The notes: a model not told the origin generated them from the sequence alone. 64,000 nt of DNA from Nocardioidaceae bacterium (GCA_013361955.1 JABFXA010000128.1:1-64000); one strand, 5' to 3'. Counted from the first letter of the stretch, positions 27,722 through 37,188 are shown. Numbers and translations: made by a program.

Positions 27722-28696
27722 GTGCGGGGGGCGAGCAGCAGTCCGGGTGAGACGTCAGGCATCCCCGCCCGTGACCCGGCCGGACGACGGACGGGCGAGC
27801 CCGCTCCCGCCCTCACGTACGCCTGGCGCGCCCACCGTCAGTGGTCGCTGGTGGCGTCGCACGCGCGGCGGTCGTTGGAGCGGTGGCGGACGACCTACCT
27901 CGGGCTGCTGCTGGTCGGCTCGGTCCTGGCTGCGCTGGCCGCCCACCCCGGTGGGCTCGCCGGCCCAGCAGTCGGGCCGCTGGCATCGACCGCGGCGGTC
28001 GCGCTGGCGCTCGCCACGTTCGTGCAGGCCCGGTTCCTCGCCGCCCCGGCCACCCGCGAGCGATCCCGGAGCCGGGCCGCCGCCGAGGGGCTCAAGGGGC
28101 TCGTCTACCAGTACCTGGCGGGTGTCGCCCCGTACGACGCACCCGACCGCGCCGCGGTCCTGGACGCCAAGGTGGGCGAGCTGGAGACGCAGGTCGAGGA
28201 CCTGGCGCACCTGGTCGTCGGGGTCGACCCCGACGACCGTGACCTGCCCGCGGTGACCGGCGTCGCCGACTACCGCCGCGAGCGCGCCGAGGGTCAGCGT
28301 GCCTGGCACGTCCAGGCCGCCCGGGAGCACCTGCAGCGCGCCAAGGCCTGGCGCACTGCCGAGATCCTCTCGGCCGCGGCGGCCACCGTGGTGGCGGCAC
28401 TGGGAGGCGTCAACAAGTCCCACGACCTCTCCGTGTGGGTCACGGTGGCCACCACGTTCGCGGCCGCCTTCGCGGCCCAGGCCGCGGCCGGCCAGCACGA
28501 CCGCGTCGCAGACTCCTGTGCACGGACCGCGCACGACCTCGGGACGCTGCTGCGTCGCTTCGACCCCACGACCGCGACGTCGGCGACGTCGGCTGGTTTC
28601 GTCGCCGACGTCGAGGGAGTGCTGGCCGCGCAGAACCGTACGTGGCTGTCCTTGTTCCAGTCGTCGCGGGGGCTCGAGCAGCCGGGATCCCCGTGA
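27722..28696 (+). CDS. SLATT/DUF4231-like two-TM effector-type membrane protein
   Basis: Two paired hydrophobic hairpins (TYLGLLLVGSVLAALAAHP...STAAVALALATFV; ILSAAAATVVAALGGV...TVATTFAAAFAAQ) in the SLATT arrangement; coupled to a SLOG-like gene. Confidence 0.65.
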   Translation: MRGASSSPGETSGIPARDPAGRRTGEPAPALTYAWRAHRQWSLVASHARRSLERWRTTYLGLLLVGSVLAALAAHPGGLAGPAVGPLASTAAVALALATFVQARFLAAPATRERSRSRAAAEGLKGLVYQYLAGVAPYDAPDRAAVLDAKVGELETQVEDLAHLVVGVDPDDRDLPAVTGVADYRRERAEGQRAWHVQAAREHLQRAKAWRTAEILSAAAATVVAALGGVNKSHDLSVWVTVATTFAAAFAAQAAAGQHDRVADSCARTAHDLGTLLRRFDPTTATSATSAGFVADVEGVLAAQNRTWLSLFQSSRGLEQPGSP

Positions 28697-30570
28697 TCGT
28701 CACCTACGTCGGCCGCCGGGCGCACAGCCTCCCCGCGAACCTGGGCCAGGTCAGCGAGCGGATCGCCCGCCTGCTCGGCGCGCTCCGACCGACGTACCTC
28801 GTCGGCTCCGCGGCGGACGGTGCCGACCTGCTGGTCCTGGAGGCGGCGCTGTCGAGCACCGGCACTCCCGGGCTGCACGTGATCCTGCCGACGTCACGGG
28901 CGGACTTCGCCGAGGGCTCGGTCGAGGCCGCGTGGCACGACCGCTTCGACGCGGTGGTCGACGAGGTGGAGCGCCGTGGCGGCGCCGTACGGTCCCTGGA
29001 GCGGTCGGCCGGGGACCGTGCGTACCGAGACGCGAACCAGGCGATGCTCGACGCCGCGCAGGCGCTGGCTGCGGAGGCGGAACGCAACGTCCTGCTCGTC
29101 CTCGCGCGCGAGGGTGAAGGCGAGTACATCGAGGACATGCAGGCGCGCGCACGCCTGCGCGGGGTCCCCGTGTTGCGCATCGACCCGTCGGTCGACATGT
29201 CCACCCGACCTCGGTGCTTCATCGCCATGCCGTTCGGGCGCAAGCCGGATCCGCAACGCCGGATCGACGTGGACTGCGACCTGGTCTACGCCAAGGTCCT
29301 GGTCCCGGCCCTGGAGAACGCCCAGCTGAACTACCGGCGAGGCGACGAGGAGATCGACTCCGGTCTGGTTCTCGAGCCGATGATCGACGCGCTCGCGAAC
29401 GCCGACATCGTCGTCGGCGACCTCGGCACCGGCAACTTCAACGTCGGCTGGGAGCTGGGGCTTCGGCACCTGCTGCGGCCCCGGCAGACGGTGCTGATCC
29501 GGCCGGCCGGCACCACCGCCCCCTTCGACCTGGCCGCGCTTCGACACGCGCGGTACGTCCAGGACCAGACCGGCATCACCGACGGCGCCGCCATCGACGC
29601 GTGGCACGACCTGGCGCAGTACCTGTGCCGGGACGGGACTGCCGGCCCCAACGACTCCCCCGTGGCGGCCGCCATGGACGTGAAGCGATGGGCGGAGGTA
29701 CGCCGGCGCAACCGCCGCGACGCCCGGTGGGAGGAGCTGCGCCAGCGACTGGCCCTGGCTCGCGACCTCCGGGACGCGGACATGATCCGCGAGGTGCTGG
29801 CCGACGCGGACGCGCTGTCGGACGACCACCAGCGTCTGGTCCGCGCCGAGGCCGGCGTCGGCCTGGTCAGGCTGGGCCGGTTCCACGAGGCCAGACCGCT
29901 GCTCCGGGAGATCGTCGACACCGACCGACCGGTGCAGCGTCCGGATGCACACGTGTACTTCGCGCAGTCGCTGTACCGCCCCGATGGCGCGAGCCTCGCC
30001 GACCTCGACTGCGCGGAGGCGGTGCTCGAGCACGTCCTGCTCCGGCGCCCCGCCCATCCCCAGGTCCGAGCCCTGCTCGGCGCAGTCGCGAAGCGGCGGC
30101 TCCGCATGATCGACGACCCGGACCTCGTCGCTGCCGGCCTGCGGGCCGCGCTCGGCCACTATCGGCACGACGTGGAGCGGAACCTCAACCTGTACTACGA
30201 GGGCGTCAACGTGGTGGCGCTGGGCACGGCCCTCGCGGTCAGGTACGCGGACACGTCGGCGGGTCAGCTCGCGCGGGACCTGCTGCCCGCCGTCCAGGTG
30301 GCCGCCCGGCTGGCCTCACGAGGGTCCGACGACCGCTTCTGGGCCCTGGTCTCCCTCGCCGAGTGCACCCTGCACGAGCATCTCCTCGACGGCGTCCCGG
30401 ACCAGCGAGCCGTGCACGCCGCCTACGCGACCGCCGCTGCCGAGCGTCCCGTCGAAGGCGAGCTGACCAGCGCGCTCCAGCAGCTCGACCTCCTCGAGTA
30501 CCTCGGGCTCCCCGCCGTACCGATCAGGAGTGCGCGTGCGGGACTGCGCGGCGACTCCTGGCACCGATGA
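28693..30570 (+). CDS. SLOG-like Rossmann domain + nucleoside 2-deoxyribosyltransferase/TIR-like domain + TPR (TRAFs-binding/DUF4071-like) protein
   Basis: N-term YLVGSAADGADLLVLEAAL...LHVILPTSRADFAEG; middle RPRCFIAMPFGRK...MIDALANADIVVGDLGTGNFNVGWELGLRHLLRPRQTVLI; helical TPR-like C-term; GTG start overlaps SLATT stop. Confidence 0.75.
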   Translation: MIVTYVGRRAHSLPANLGQVSERIARLLGALRPTYLVGSAADGADLLVLEAALSSTGTPGLHVILPTSRADFAEGSVEAAWHDRFDAVVDEVERRGGAVRSLERSAGDRAYRDANQAMLDAAQALAAEAERNVLLVLAREGEGEYIEDMQARARLRGVPVLRIDPSVDMSTRPRCFIAMPFGRKPDPQRRIDVDCDLVYAKVLVPALENAQLNYRRGDEEIDSGLVLEPMIDALANADIVVGDLGTGNFNVGWELGLRHLLRPRQTVLIRPAGTTAPFDLAALRHARYVQDQTGITDGAAIDAWHDLAQYLCRDGTAGPNDSPVAAAMDVKRWAEVRRRNRRDARWEELRQRLALARDLRDADMIREVLADADALSDDHQRLVRAEAGVGLVRLGRFHEARPLLREIVDTDRPVQRPDAHVYFAQSLYRPDGASLADLDCAEAVLEHVLLRRPAHPQVRALLGAVAKRRLRMIDDPDLVAAGLRAALGHYRHDVERNLNLYYEGVNVVALGTALAVRYADTSAGQLARDLLPAVQVAARLASRGSDDRFWALVSLAECTLHEHLLDGVPDQRAVHAAYATAAAERPVEGELTSALQQLDLLEYLGLPAVPIRSARAGLRGDSWHR

Positions 30571-30647
30571 ATCCACCGCGTCCGTCGGGTCGTATCGACT
30601 GAACCGGCGGACGGCCCCGTCCGCCATGACCGTCCGAGGAGGGCACG

Positions 30648-31127
30648 ATGACCAAGCTGTTCCCCTGCTTGTGGTTCGACGGCGACGCCGAGGAGGCTGC
30701 CGACTTCTACGTGACGCTGCTGCCGGACAGCCACGTCGACAAGCGCTGGCGCGCGCCGACCGACACCCCGTCCGGCCCGCAGGACATGCTGCTGACCGTG
30801 GACTTCACGCTGGCCGGCCAGAAGTTCCAGGGCCTCAACGGCGGCCCGGACTTCAGGTTCAACGAGGCGGTCTCGTTCGTCATCGACTGCGAGGACCAGG
30901 CCGAGGTCGACCGGCTCTGGGAGGCGCTCACGGCGAACGGCGGCCAGCCGGGTCCGTGCGGCTGGCTCAAGGACCGCTTCGGGCTGTCCTGGCAGATCAC
31001 CCCGCGCCGCCTCGACGAGCTGATCAACGACCCGGACCCGGAGCGGGCGCGCCGCGCGTTCGAGGCGATGCTGAAGATGGGCAAGATCGACATCGCCGAG
31101 CTGGAGCGGGCCGCCGACGCCCCCTGA
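30648..31127 (+). CDS. VOC family protein (PhnB/3-demethylubiquinone methyltransferase-like)
   Basis: KLFPCLWFDGDAEEAADFYVTLLPDS; GWLKDRFGLSWQITPRRL. Confidence 0.93.
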   Translation: MTKLFPCLWFDGDAEEAADFYVTLLPDSHVDKRWRAPTDTPSGPQDMLLTVDFTLAGQKFQGLNGGPDFRFNEAVSFVIDCEDQAEVDRLWEALTANGGQPGPCGWLKDRFGLSWQITPRRLDELINDPDPERARRAFEAMLKMGKIDIAELERAADAP

Positions 31128-31154
31128 AGCCCGGCTGAGCGCGTCCGCTGCGGC

Positions 31155-31196
31155 GTTTCGAGGCGGGCTGCAGCCCGCCCGCACCTCAACCAGCGG
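31155..31196. repeat. Dispersed palindromic repeat, copy B with perfect 18-bp core palindrome GGCGGGCTGCAGCCCGCC
   Basis: GTTTCGAGGC...CACCTCAACCAGCGG shared with copies A and C; between convergent genes. Confidence 0.75.
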
Positions 31197-32355
31197 TGGG
31201 GGGCACGGTCGTCCAGGCCTGCTTCGCGACGGACTCGTTCAGGGCGGCCATCACCGCGGCCGCCGCCACCGCGTCGTCGAGCGTGGCCCCGAGCCCGCTG
31301 CCGGGCACCCCCAGCACCGCGCTGAGCAGGTCGGCGCACTCGGCGACCTTGAGGTCGTCGTACCCCATCGCGATCCCGGCGCCGGGCTGGAAGCGGCCGT
31401 AGTCGCCGTCGCCCGGCCCGACCGTGGTGTCGGTGACCGGCTGGTTCTGGTACTCCGTGCCCGTGGAGATCCGGAGCTCGGGCATCCGCCGGAAGTCCCA
31501 GGCGACGCTCCCCTGCGTGCCGTGGATCTCGAAGCCGTAGTTGTTCTGGTTGCCGACCGCGACCCGGCTGCTCTCCAGCTGCACGGGTACGTCGGAGTCG
31601 GTGCGCATCAGCGCGGACAGGTGGTCGAGGTTCTCCACCCGGCCCTGGGGCCCGCCGGTCGCCACCTCGTAGTGGCTGCCCGATCCCGACGGCAGCGGCC
31701 GGTCGGCGATGAACACACCGCCCTCGGCGACCACGGCGGCGATCTCGCCGACGAGGTAGCGCACCAGGTCGACGCCGTGCGAGACCAGGTCGCCGACCAC
31801 GCCGTCGCCGCCGCGTGCGCTCTCGAACCGCCACGACAGCACGCCGCCGGGGTGCGCGGCGTAGTCGGTGAGCAGCCGGAACCGGGCGTGCGTGACGGTG
31901 CCGATGGCGCCGGAGCGCACCAGTGCCCGCGCCTTCACCACCGCCGGCGCGTGCCGGTAGTTGAAGCCCACCCGGCCGACCACCCCGGCCGCGGCGACCG
32001 CGTCGCGCACCCGCCGGGTCTCGTCGAGCGACAGCCCGACCGGCTTCTCGATCCACAGGTGCTTGCCGGCCGCACCGACGGCCTGCCCGATCTCGGCGTG
32101 CAGGAAGGTCGGCGTGGTCACGCTGACGACGCGGATCCGCGGGTCGTCGACGAGCCGCTGCCAGTTGTCGAGGCCGGTCTCGAAGCCGTACCGGTCCACG
32201 GCGTCCTCGCGCAGGTCGGCGACCGGGTCGGCCACCGCGAGCAGCCGCGGCCGGGCACCGAGGTCGCGGTAGTGGTGCGGCACCCGCAGGTACGAGCGCG
32301 CGTGCGCGTGGCCCATCCAGCCCGCGCCGACGACGCCGACGTCAAGCGGCGTCAC
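31186..32355 (-). CDS. Gfo/Idh/MocA family oxidoreductase
   Basis: LDVGVVGAGWMGHAHARSYLRV; HLWIEKPVGLSLDE; GFNYRHAPAV. Confidence 0.92.
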   Translation of the reverse strand: MTPLDVGVVGAGWMGHAHARSYLRVPHHYRDLGARPRLLAVADPVADLREDAVDRYGFETGLDNWQRLVDDPRIRVVSVTTPTFLHAEIGQAVGAAGKHLWIEKPVGLSLDETRRVRDAVAAAGVVGRVGFNYRHAPAVVKARALVRSGAIGTVTHARFRLLTDYAAHPGGVLSWRFESARGGDGVVGDLVSHGVDLVRYLVGEIAAVVAEGGVFIADRPLPSGSGSHYEVATGGPQGRVENLDHLSALMRTDSDVPVQLESSRVAVGNQNNYGFEIHGTQGSVAWDFRRMPELRISTGTEYQNQPVTDTTVGPGDGDYGRFQPGAGIAMGYDDLKVAECADLLSAVLGVPGSGLGATLDDAVAAAAVMAALNESVAKQAWTTVPPTAG

Positions 32356-34256
32356 AGCCACCTCACCTGGCGGTGCTTCCCCTCGTCGTACGACGCCCGG
32401 CCGGACAGCGACTCCGGCACGCCGGTCTCCCACCAGGCGCCGGCCTCGGTCCAGGCGGACTCGTGCACGGTGCACGCCACCACCGCCGGGCGCCGGGTGG
32501 CCCGGGCCGCCTCGCGGGCGCGCAGGTACGCCGCCCGCAGCTCCTCCACGTCGGTGCTGCCGCGCACGTCCTCGACGTGCGCGCCGAGCGACGCGGCGTG
32601 CGCGGCGAAGTCCACGCGGACACTGCCGTCGGCGCCCGGACCGCGGGCGTCGGAGAGCAGGTTGTTGAACCCCTCGGCGCCCTGGTTGGTCTGCAGCCGG
32701 TGGATCACCGCGAAGCCGCCGTTGTCGCAGACGACCGCGACGTACGGGTGGCCGGCGAAGGCCGCGGAGTAGATCTCGGAGTTCAGCATCAGGTACGAGC
32801 CGTCGCCGAAGATCGAGGTGACCAGTCCCTCGGGGTGGGTCTGCTGGCGGGCCATCGCGGCACCCCACGGCGCGACGACCTCGTAGCCCATGCAGGAGAA
32901 GCCGTACTCCAGGTCCATCGTCGCGCCGGACGTCGGACCGGCGCCGTGCTTGACCTCCCCGGTGCGCCAGCCGCCGTGCAGCTCCCCGGGCATGCCGCCG
33001 GACGCGGTCACCACGTAGTCGTCGGGAGTGCTGGCGTCGTTGACGATCCCGGTCACCTGCGCGTAGGTCAGCGTGCCGTCGGGGGTGTGCCCGCCGGCCC
33101 GCAGGTCGTCGACGTGGGCGTCCCAGCGCTGCTTCTCCGACGCCGCCCGGCCGGCCCAGGAGGGGCCCGTCGACCAGTCGCCGAGCGCAGTGCTCAGCTC
33201 GGGCAGCGTCTCGCGGGCGTCGCCCACGACCGAGGGGGCGTTGTGCTTGACCGCGTCGAAGCGCGCCGCGTTGACGGTGACCAGGCGCGCTCCGTCGGCG
33301 AACCCGGTCCACGACGACGTGGTGAAGTCCTGCAGCCGGGTGCCGACCGCGACGACCACGTCGGCCTCCGCGGCCAGCGCGTTCGCCGACGCCGACCCGA
33401 CGATGCCCAGCGCCCCGCCGTACAAGGGGTGGTCGTGCGGGACCAGGGTGCGGCCGGCCACCGTCTCCACGACGGGTACGTCGTGCCGCTCGGCGAACGC
33501 GACCGCCTGGGCGCCCGCGCCGGAGTACCGGACGCCACCACCGAGCACCAGCAGCGGACGCTCGGCCCGCCGCACCACCTCCGCCGCCGCCGCGAGGTCG
33601 GCGAGGTCCGGACGGGCCCGCGGCACCCGATGCACCCGGGTCTCGAACATCGCGGTCGGGAAGTCGAACGCCTCCGCCTGCACGTCCTGCGGCAGCGCGA
33701 CGGTGACCGGCCCGGCGTCGGCGGGGTCGGTCAGCACCCGGGCGACCTGCGGCAGCGTGGCGAGCAGCTGCTCCGGTCGGGTGATCCGGTCGAAGTAGCG
33801 CGACACCGGCCGGAACGCGTCGTTGACCGAGATCGTCGGGTCGCCGTAGTGCTCGACCTGCTGCAGCACCGGGTCGGGAGCACGCCCGGTGAACGTGTCA
33901 CCCGGCAGCAGCAGCACCGGCAGCCGGTTGGCGTGCGCGACGCCGGCCGCGGTGACCATGTTCAGCGCGCCGGGTCCCACCGAGCTGGTCGCGGCCATCA
34001 CCTGACGGCGGTCGGTGGCGCGGGCGTACGCGACCGCGGCGAGCGCCATGCCCTGCTCCGTCTGCCCCCTCCAGGTGGGCAGCCGGTGGCGGGCGTCGTG
34101 CAGGGCGGTGCCGAGACCCAGCACGTTGCCGTGCCCGAAGATGCCGAACACCCCGGCGAACAGCGGCACCTCGGTGCCGTCCAGCAGCTCCGAACGCTGC
34201 GCCAGCATCCAGCGCACCAGGGCCTGGGCCGTCGTCAGCCGGGTCGTCGCGCTCAT
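32352..34256 (-). CDS. iolD: 3D-(3,5/4)-trihydroxycyclohexane-1,2-dione acylhydrolase (decyclizing)
   Basis: ThDP-enzyme architecture: FAGVFGIFGHGNVLGLGTAL; LPTWRGQTEQGMALAAVAYAR; C-term ThDP motif FGDGSYLMLNSEIY; iol operon context. Confidence 0.93.
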   Translation of the reverse strand: MSATTRLTTAQALVRWMLAQRSELLDGTEVPLFAGVFGIFGHGNVLGLGTALHDARHRLPTWRGQTEQGMALAAVAYARATDRRQVMAATSSVGPGALNMVTAAGVAHANRLPVLLLPGDTFTGRAPDPVLQQVEHYGDPTISVNDAFRPVSRYFDRITRPEQLLATLPQVARVLTDPADAGPVTVALPQDVQAEAFDFPTAMFETRVHRVPRARPDLADLAAAAEVVRRAERPLLVLGGGVRYSGAGAQAVAFAERHDVPVVETVAGRTLVPHDHPLYGGALGIVGSASANALAAEADVVVAVGTRLQDFTTSSWTGFADGARLVTVNAARFDAVKHNAPSVVGDARETLPELSTALGDWSTGPSWAGRAASEKQRWDAHVDDLRAGGHTPDGTLTYAQVTGIVNDASTPDDYVVTASGGMPGELHGGWRTGEVKHGAGPTSGATMDLEYGFSCMGYEVVAPWGAAMARQQTHPEGLVTSIFGDGSYLMLNSEIYSAAFAGHPYVAVVCDNGGFAVIHRLQTNQGAEGFNNLLSDARGPGADGSVRVDFAAHAASLGAHVEDVRGSTDVEELRAAYLRAREAARATRRPAVVACTVHESAWTEAGAWWETGVPESLSGRASYDEGKHRQVRWL

Positions 34257-35209
34257 CGGGTCTGCCTCTCTCTCGGACCGTCGACCAGGCCGTCGCACCG
34301 GCCGGCCGCGGACGTCACCGGGCACCGCGGGTCGAGGGGCGTGTCCGCCCACCCGTCGCGGACCCACGCGTGCCCCGGGTCGTCGCAGAAGGCCAGCACC
34401 CGGTCGTCGGCCGGGCCAGCCATCACGTTCAGGTAGTACATCGGGTAGCCCGGCGCCGCGATGCACGGGCCGTGGTACCCGTGCGGGACCAGCACCACGT
34501 CGTGGTCGCGCACCTCGACGAGCTCGTCGAGCGGGTCCAGCCCGGCGGCCCGGTGCTCGGGACCGGTGTACGTGCGGTGGTAGCCGAACCCGTCGCGCGA
34601 CGGCGTCACCTGGTCCGGCCCGGCGATCCGGTAGTAGTAGATCTCCTCGTTCACCACCGGGCAGGGCTCGCTCGCGTCGTGCTTGTGCGGCGGGTAGCTC
34701 GACCAGTTCCCGTCCGGCGTGATCAGCTCGCAGCAGATCAGCTTCTCGGCGTGGTCCCAGACCCCGGGGATCCCGAAGTTCGTCACTTGCCGGGTGGCGT
34801 TGCCCGCGCCCCTCACCTCGACCGGCACGTCCTCCGCCGCGCCGTACGCCGGAGGGCGTCGGCCGGCGCAGCGCGACGCGGGCACGGCCACCTCGGCGCC
34901 GTCGTCGCTGCGCAGCTCCACGACGCTGTCGCGACCGACGTACAGGAAGTCGGTGACCGCCGCGAACACCGACGGCCGGCCGTCGAGGACGAACCGCTCG
35001 CTGCCGCCCTCCCAGGAGACCTCGGCGGTCATCGCGCGGCCGGCCAGCGGCAGCACGAACGCCTCGGACTCGCCGGTGCGCACCGTCGTCGGCGCTCCGG
35101 GCGCGAGGGCCAGCACCCGCAGGCCGGTCCACGACCAGCCGGCGTCCTCGGGGGTGATGTCGACCAGCGTCGGCGAGCCGGCCGCGGTCCAGGGTCGGTG
35201 CAGGGTCAC
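34253..35209 (-). CDS. iolB: 5-deoxy-glucuronate isomerase
   Basis: ELITPDGNWSSYPPHKHD; EEIYYYRI; VLVPHGYHGPCIAAPGYPMYYLNVMAG. Confidence 0.94.
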   Translation of the reverse strand: MTLHRPWTAAGSPTLVDITPEDAGWSWTGLRVLALAPGAPTTVRTGESEAFVLPLAGRAMTAEVSWEGGSERFVLDGRPSVFAAVTDFLYVGRDSVVELRSDDGAEVAVPASRCAGRRPPAYGAAEDVPVEVRGAGNATRQVTNFGIPGVWDHAEKLICCELITPDGNWSSYPPHKHDASEPCPVVNEEIYYYRIAGPDQVTPSRDGFGYHRTYTGPEHRAAGLDPLDELVEVRDHDVVLVPHGYHGPCIAAPGYPMYYLNVMAGPADDRVLAFCDDPGHAWVRDGWADTPLDPRCPVTSAAGRCDGLVDGPRERQTR

Positions 35210-36162
35210 CGGGTCGCCTCCCGGGCACAGCGCAGCACGGTGGCCGCCGCGTCGACGGCGCTGCGGACGTCGCCGTCCGGCGGGTACAGCAGCGCGCGTC
35301 CGACCACCAGCCCGCGGACCGTCGGCTGGGTGAGCGCGCGGCCCCACGAGTGCAGGTCCTGCTCGGGGTCGGGGCTGGGCACGCCGCCGAGCACGACGCA
35401 CGGCAGCGTGGTCGCGTTGAACACCGCCTCCGGGTCCTCGCACGCCGGCATCTTCAGCCAGGTGTGCGCGCTCGTGGTGCCCAGCGCGCTCGCGATCGTG
35501 ATCGCCCGCGCGAGGGCGGGCGTGCCCTTGAGCAGCGTCAGCGCGCCGTCGTCGTCGCGGTGGTACGGCAGCGGCTCGACCATCGCCAGCAGCCCCCGCG
35601 CAGCGAGCTCGCTGACCGCCTGCGCGCAGCGCTCCAGGGTGCCCGCCGTGGACGGGTCGCGGTCGTCGATGCGCAGCAGCATCTTGCCGCCGTCGAGCCG
35701 GTTCCCCTCGATGGTGGCGGCGTCGTAGCCGGTGAACCGGTCGTCCATCGTCCAGCTGGCGCCGTCGAGGCCTCCGCGGTTCATCGAGCCGATCACCAGC
35801 TTGTCCTCGAGCGCGCCGAGGAGCAGCAGCTCCTCGACCACGTCGGGGCTGCCGAGGACGCCGTCGACGTCCGGGTGCTCGAGGGCGGCGCTGAGCCGGG
35901 CGAGCAGGGACCTCCGGTCCGCCATCGCCATCGCGTCGTCCCCCGACCTCAGCGAGCCGCGCGCGGGGTGGTCGGCGGCGACGAGGAACAGCGTGCCCCG
36001 CTCGGAGAGCACCCGGCCGGCGCGCTTGCGCGACGCGTAGGCCTGGGCGATGGCGGCCGGCTGGTGGGCGCGGACGTGCAGCAAGCGTCGCCACTGGTCG
36101 TCGGTCAGGGTCGGGGCCAGCCGGTCGGGTGGTGCGGCGAGCCGGGGGCTGTCGAGGTTCAT
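35206..36162 (-). CDS. Cgl0159-like (beta/alpha)8 aldolase-type protein
   Basis: LFLVAADHPARGSL; MNRGGLDGASWTMDDRFTGYD; WLKMPACEDPEAVFNATTLPCVVLGG; operon position. Confidence 0.82.
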   Translation of the reverse strand: MNLDSPRLAAPPDRLAPTLTDDQWRRLLHVRAHQPAAIAQAYASRKRAGRVLSERGTLFLVAADHPARGSLRSGDDAMAMADRRSLLARLSAALEHPDVDGVLGSPDVVEELLLLGALEDKLVIGSMNRGGLDGASWTMDDRFTGYDAATIEGNRLDGGKMLLRIDDRDPSTAGTLERCAQAVSELAARGLLAMVEPLPYHRDDDGALTLLKGTPALARAITIASALGTTSAHTWLKMPACEDPEAVFNATTLPCVVLGGVPSPDPEQDLHSWGRALTQPTVRGLVVGRALLYPPDGDVRSAVDAAATVLRCAREATR

Positions 36163-37130
36163 CACGCTGTCACTCCTCCTCGCGACGAGACCATCGCGTC
36201 GAGCTCGGCCAGGGTCGGCATGGCGTCGGCGCACGCGAGCCGCGACGCCACCACCGCTCCGGCGGCGTTGGCGTGCTCCGCGATCCGCACCGGGTCCCAC
36301 CCGGCGAGCAGGCCGTGCACGAGCCCTCCCCCGAACGCGTCGCCGGCGCCGAGCCCGCACACCACCTCCACCGGGTGCGGCGGCACCACGCTCTCCCCCT
36401 CGGGGGTGGCGACCAGGACCCCCTCGCCGCCCATCTTCACCAGGGCCAGCTGCACACCCTTCTCCAGCAGCCGTCGGGCGGCCTCCCGCGGTTCGGCGGT
36501 GCCGACCGCGACCTCCACTTCCGCGCGGTTGCCGACCACGACGTTCGCGAGGTGCAGCATCTGCTCGTACTCCGCGCGCGCCTCCTCGGGCGAGGGCCAG
36601 AACATCGCGCGCCAGTCCAGGTCGAGGCAGGTCCACCGCCCCGAGCCCGCGACCGGCCGGCCACGGCGCTCGAGCATCGCCAGCTGGGTGCTCCGGGCCG
36701 GCTCGACGCTGACGCCGGTGCCGGTCACCCACAGCACCGGCACGTCGGCGACGACGTCCCACGGCACGTCGGCCTCGGTGAGGGTCAGGTCCGGCGCCAC
36801 CGGCAGCCGGTAGAACAGCAGCGGCGGGTCCTCCGGCGGGTCGATCTCGCAGAACACCACGGGGGTGAGCAGGTCCGCCGACGTCCCGACGTACGACGCG
36901 TCGACGCCGAAGCCCTCGAGCGCCTCGCGGACGTAGGCGCCGAAGCCGTCCGGGCCGACCTTGGTGAGCACCGCGGTACGTCGGCCCAGCCGGGCCGCGC
37001 CGACGGCGACGTTCGTCGCGGTGCCGCCGAGGAACTTCGCGAAGCTGGTCACGTCCTTGAGCGGGCCCTGCTGCTCGGGGTAGAGGTCCACGCCCACGCG
37101 ACCGACGGTCAGCAGGTCGAGGGAGGTCAT
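36162..37130 (-). CDS. iolC: 5-dehydro-2-deoxygluconokinase
   Basis: PfkB family: LLTVGRVGVDLYPEQQGPLKDVTSFAKFLGGTATNVAVGAARLG; CGLGAGDAFGGGLVHGLL. Confidence 0.93.
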   Translation of the reverse strand: MTSLDLLTVGRVGVDLYPEQQGPLKDVTSFAKFLGGTATNVAVGAARLGRRTAVLTKVGPDGFGAYVREALEGFGVDASYVGTSADLLTPVVFCEIDPPEDPPLLFYRLPVAPDLTLTEADVPWDVVADVPVLWVTGTGVSVEPARSTQLAMLERRGRPVAGSGRWTCLDLDWRAMFWPSPEEARAEYEQMLHLANVVVGNRAEVEVAVGTAEPREAARRLLEKGVQLALVKMGGEGVLVATPEGESVVPPHPVEVVCGLGAGDAFGGGLVHGLLAGWDPVRIAEHANAAGAVVASRLACADAMPTLAELDAMVSSRGGVTA

Positions 37131-37168
37131 CGTCACCACCGCCTACCAGGTGATCTGGATGGCGCGCG

Positions 37169-37188
37169 GCAGGTGCGCCGCCACCTGC
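37169..37188. repeat. Intercistronic hairpin GCAGGTG-CGCCGC-CACCTGC
   Basis: Perfect 7-bp arms, 6-nt loop, in the only sizeable gap inside the core iol operon. Confidence 0.6.
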
